DNA of 10,473 bases from Rikenellaceae bacterium (GTDB taxonomy: Bacteria; Bacteroidota; Bacteroidia; Bacteroidales; Rikenellaceae): assembly GCA_031286025.1 (NCBI GenBank), contig JAITVB010000185.1, positions 1 through 10,473 on the forward strand. Direction: 5' to 3'. Under the pieces are notes generated by a model. It searched no databases, was not told the origin of the DNA, and was given only the letters and a program-made list of their open reading frames with translations. The translations under genes and the position numbers were made by a program. Positions 7,718 through 10,473 of this stretch are shown here, one piece after another. How positions within the stretch are numbered: the first letter of the stretch is position 1; each line of letters starts with the position of its first letter.

Positions 7718-8226
7718 TGGATTTCCTGACACTGATCGACAACTGGACGCAAGCCTCGGCGGACGACCTTCCGGAACTGGAACGGACGGTGGCGGATTAC
7801 CCGTGGTTCATTCCTGGAAAAATATTGCTGATGAGCCTCTGCCTGCGATGCGGCCGGACGGCCGACAGCGACCGGATGCGGAGATCGATCGCCCTGCATC
7901 TGGCGGCGTATCCCGCTTCGGATTGGATGTTGGAGAACCCGGATTTCAAAAAGTTGCAGCGCCAAAGCAGTTTTTCGATCATCGAAACGTTTCTCGCTTC
8001 CGACAGCCACCGGATTGTGCCCGACGAATCGTTTGCGGCGCCCGGGGAGGCGGCTCCGGCTGTCGTCTCCGACGATGACCTTGTGAGCGAATCGCTTGCC
8101 GAAATTTACCGCAAACAAGGCCTCGTCGAAGAGTCGAAAGCGACATATCGCAAATTAAGTTTGAAATTTCCCGAAAAAAGTGTTTACTTTGCCGGGATTT
8201 TAACCGAAATCGAACAAGGGAAATAA
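7717..8226 (+). CDS. small TPR-like protein between lptE and secG
   Basis: The 169-residue product has no signal peptide or membrane segment and is probably cytoplasmic. The first 100 residues look helical (MDFLTLIDNWTQASADDLPELERTV, then a Cys/Arg-containing helix). They are followed by a low-complexity Ala/Pro/Glu linker (about 108-122). The last 45 residues fit a tetratricopeptide unit (SESLAEIYRKQGLVEESKATY, then RKLSLKFPEKS). I do not know a named function. ATG 7717 overlaps the lptE stop as TAATG, a typical sign of translational coupling, so I choose it over TTG 7711. The operon position suggests a link with envelope assembly or Sec export, possibly as a protein-protein adaptor, but nothing in the sequence proves it. 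Confidence 0.85.
   Translation: MDFLTLIDNWTQASADDLPELERTVADYPWFIPGKILLMSLCLRCGRTADSDRMRRSIALHLAAYPASDWMLENPDFKKLQRQSSFSIIETFLASDSHRIVPDESFAAPGEAAPAVVSDDDLVSESLAEIYRKQGLVEESKATYRKLSLKFPEKSVYFAGILTEIEQGK
8160..8191 (+). promoter_or_regulatory. possible internal promoter for secG
   Basis: Inside the 3' end of the TPR-like gene, TTTG (8160-8163) is followed after 20 bases by TTACTTTG (8184-8191), one change from TAnnTTTG. It lies 61 bases upstream of the secG ATG and could give secG transcription independent of the operon promoter. Confidence 0.35.
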
Positions 8227-8251
8227 TTGTAAACATTTAATAAATAACAAG

Positions 8252-8611
8252 ATGTATATTTTTTGCATTGTGTTGATTCTGATCGCGAGCGTACTGATCA
8301 TCCTGACCGTGTTGGCCCAGAACCCCAAAAGCGGTATGGCGGCCAATTTCGGCGCGTCGAACCAAGTGATGGGGGTGCGTCAAACTTCGGACTTCCTCGA
8401 AAAATTCACCTGGGGTCTGGCCATGTCGATCGTCGTGCTGAGCCTGATAGCGACGATGGCGATGCCCTCGGCCAAGATTTCGAGTAGCAAGAGCGCCCTC
8501 GAACGCGAAATCCAACAATCGGTGGAAGGCAACCAGAATTTCGGCCTGCCGATGCCCACGGATGTACCCGCGCAATCCGCCCCGGCAGCCGGCGACTCGA
8601 CCACCAACTAA
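8252..8611 (+). CDS. secG: preprotein translocase subunit SecG
   Basis: SecG is the small non-essential subunit of the SecYEG inner-membrane channel and increases the efficiency of SecA-driven export. The 119-residue product has two membrane segments: residues 2-22 (very hydrophobic, ending LTVLAQNPKSG) and about 53-71 (TWGLAMSIVVLSLIATMAM). The loop between them, with the QNPKSGMAANFGASNQV-type sequence, is the conserved cytoplasmic SecG signature. A tail of about 45 residues rich in Ser, Ala, Pro and Gln follows, ending PAQSAPAAGDSTTN, as is common in Bacteroidota SecG. It is last in the four-gene operon, 25 bases after the TPR-like gene, with an A-rich, SD-poor upstream usual for this phylum. 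A terminator follows. Confidence 0.95.
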   Translation: MYIFCIVLILIASVLIILTVLAQNPKSGMAANFGASNQVMGVRQTSDFLEKFTWGLAMSIVVLSLIATMAMPSAKISSSKSALEREIQQSVEGNQNFGLPMPTDVPAQSAPAAGDSTTN

Positions 8612-8625
8612 ACGGCCCGGGCCGT
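8612..8625. repeat. 14-base perfect palindrome after secG
   Basis: ACGGCCCGGGCCGT is perfectly self-complementary and begins directly after the secG stop codon. With no loop it would form only a strained hairpin, and no T-run follows. It may add 3' structure or be a binding site. Confidence 0.4.
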
Positions 8626-8641
8626 AACCGATAACGCAGGG

Positions 8642-8681
8642 GAGAGATCGCGGCAACAGGCGGTCTCTCTTTCCTGTTTTT
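8642..8681 (+). terminator. intrinsic terminator of the secG operon
   Basis: GAGAGATCGC (8642-8651) pairs with GCGGTCTCTC (8660-8669) over an 8-base loop. All ten positions pair, one as G-U. TTT and then TTTTT (8677-8681) follow. This is the clearest terminator in the window and separates the operon from nifJ. Confidence 0.75.
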
Positions 8682-8754
8682 GCAATGCGTTAATTTGCAA
8701 ACAACAGGATGGAATTTTCGGAAAAAATGCTACCTTTGTTTCCTGTTTGCGCAA
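8679..8754. promoter_or_regulatory. repeated TTTGCAA-type sites around the nifJ promoter
   Basis: TTTGCAA occurs at 8679-8685 and again at 8694-8700, exactly 15 bases apart start to start. A related TTTGCGCAA lies at 8746-8754. The first two fall about 45-66 bases before the expected transcript start, a usual place for an activator; the third lies at that start. The first copy also overlaps the terminator T-run, so part of the pattern may be coincidence. Confidence 0.3.
8731..8738 (+). promoter_or_regulatory. -7 box of the nifJ promoter
   Basis: TACCTTTG is a perfect TAnnTTTG match. No TTTG-like -33 box is present at the expected distance (8709-8712 reads ATGG). The predicted leader is about 65 bases, ending in an AT-rich stretch with GAAAAGAG just before the ATG. 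Confidence 0.6.
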
Positions 8755-8777
8755 CGTTCGGATAACGACCACATTAA

Positions 8778-10473
<1,696 letters not shown>

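Noticed and set aside
5927..7732. 601-residue minus-strand open frame opposite the sigma-54 activator and lptE
   Set aside because: It covers two well-supported plus-strand genes, is rich in Arg/His/Gln and recognises no family. Stop codons are simply rare opposite GC-rich codons.

Overview
The window looks like chromosomal core DNA from a Bacteroidota (Bacteroidales) gut-type anaerobe. The supporting signals are Bacteroidota-style -7 boxes (TAnnTTTG) ahead of most transcription units, a DUF4954 protein, a Bacteroidota-type LptE lipoprotein, and a pyruvate:ferredoxin oxidoreductase gene. The GC-rich coding sequence (roughly mid-50s % by eye) would suit Alistipes or other Rikenellaceae better than Bacteroides, but that is an inference from composition and gene type, not a match I could run. 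All convincing genes lie on the + strand. I see no IS element, CRISPR array, tRNA or rRNA.

Layout. 1-1086 is the C-terminal part of a DUF4954 left-handed beta-helix-type protein, cut by the window edge. 1161-2465 is der, the double-domain ribosome-assembly GTPase, behind its own promoter. 2671-3645 is a solitary PstS-like substrate-binding lipoprotein. A gene-poor, more AT-rich 328-base gap (3646-3973) follows and ends in the promoter of a ROK-family regulator (4004-5233). 5374-5913 is a GNAT N-acetyltransferase. 5969-8611 is a tight four-gene operon: a sigma-54-type AAA+ activator with no sensor domain, the LPS-assembly lipoprotein LptE, a small TPR-like protein and the SecG translocon subunit. 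It closes with a good hairpin terminator at 8642-8681. 8811 to the right edge is the N-terminal 554 residues of nifJ.

How the genes relate. The operon is the main functional block: it joins a transcriptional activator to two parts of envelope biogenesis, LptE for LPS placement in the outer membrane and SecG for protein export. The gene junctions (0 bases, 1-base overlap, 25 bases) suggest co-expression, and a possible internal promoter could give secG extra transcription. The other genes look monocistronic.

I found no clear undescribed system. The items most worth a second look are the activator-LptE-TPR-SecG grouping, repeated TTTGCAA sites around a nifJ promoter that lacks a recognisable -33 box, an inverted repeat centred on the ROK promoter, and the orphan PstS-like lipoprotein with a possible surface-export signal.
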